Part shown: positions 63,944 to 64,000 of the stretch, piece by piece
Layout of the letters: every line of letters begins with the position of its first letter
How positions within the stretch are numbered: position 1 is the stretch's first letter
NCBI RefSeq assembly: GCF_003268675.1
Contig: NZ_CP029378.1
Coordinates: forward strand, 4,836,001-4,900,000
DNA from: Streptomyces bacillaris
GTDB lineage: Bacteria > Actinomycetota > Actinomycetes > Streptomycetales > Streptomycetaceae
Direction of reading: 5' to 3'
DNA length: 64,000 nucleotides
Program-made: the position numbers and the translations under genes
The notes under the pieces: model-generated
The model's database searches: none
The model's input: the letters and a program-made list of their open reading frames with translations, nothing else
Told to the model about the DNA's origin: nothing

Positions 63944-64000
63944 TCGAACACGGCAAAACACCTCAAAATCGAGGGCAGTTCAGAGGCCTATGTCCACTTA
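63944..64000. other. region after Rpf gene to the window end
   Basis: The last 57 bp have lower GC and no hairpin that I can see. They may be the start of the leader of a second rpf-like gene, as in the related S. coelicolor region, but nothing proves it. Confidence 0.3.

Overview
The window is high-GC actinobacterial DNA, almost certainly a Streptomyces chromosome. Supporting signs are strong G/C bias at third codon positions, GTG and TTG starts, ATGA/GTGA stop-start overlaps, a five-gene conservon (cvnABCDE), a Streptomyces-type Rpf/LysM protein next to mazG and a CYP107-type P450, and a rare TTA codon in a P450 gene. No rRNA, tRNA, CRISPR array, insertion sequence or phage gene was seen. 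|| Layout. 1-1.9 kb: end of a SUKH/deaminase-type protein and a DivIVA-like coiled-coil protein. 2.4-7.55 kb: a compact seven-gene operon with a type III PLP decarboxylase, a phosphopantetheinyl transferase, a hotdog aminoacyl-CoA ammonia-lyase homologue, an adenylate-forming ligase, a discrete acyl carrier protein, an ectoine-synthase homologue (EctC) and a diaminobutyrate-acetyltransferase homologue (EctA). EctB is absent. I know of no described pathway with this combination; a carrier-protein-built acyl group used in an ectoine-like cyclisation is the most novel idea here. 7.6-11.5 kb: GlxA-type AraC regulator with a divergent MFS exporter, then a TTA-containing P450. 11.6-16.3 kb: conservon cvnEDCBA on the minus strand. 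16.8-23 kb: DHA2 drug exporter, histidine phosphatase and a FtsX-type ABC transporter. || 23.2-43.8 kb: an azole/dehydroamino-acid RiPP cluster. It has a small secreted protein, a SARP regulator, an RRE/E1-like partner protein, two YcaO cyclodehydratases, a SagB/McbC-type dehydrogenase, a split LanB dehydratase (glutamylation plus elimination proteins), a PqqD-like/M50 membrane protease, an ABC exporter, a 58-aa precursor on the opposite strand, an M20 amidohydrolase, a small unknown protein and a LuxR-like regulator. In the putative core, every residue but the last is Ser, Thr or Cys. A GCTGTCA/TGACAGC motif array recurs at both the regulator end and the precursor promoter, which suggests SARP control. 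|| 44.4-64 kb: mostly conserved chromosomal genes. These are mfd, an anti-sigma-type ATPase, a UTRA-only protein with a GntR regulator, MepB, an HNH lipoprotein, small secreted or lipoproteins, a GNAT enzyme, an N6-DNA methylase, a Ser/Thr kinase, a SurA-like lipoprotein, mazG, a P450 and an Rpf protein. The methylase and kinase genes each carry a one-base shift at a run of G, and cvnA lacks its own stop next to another G run. Homopolymer undercalls in the assembly explain all three better than three real mutations.
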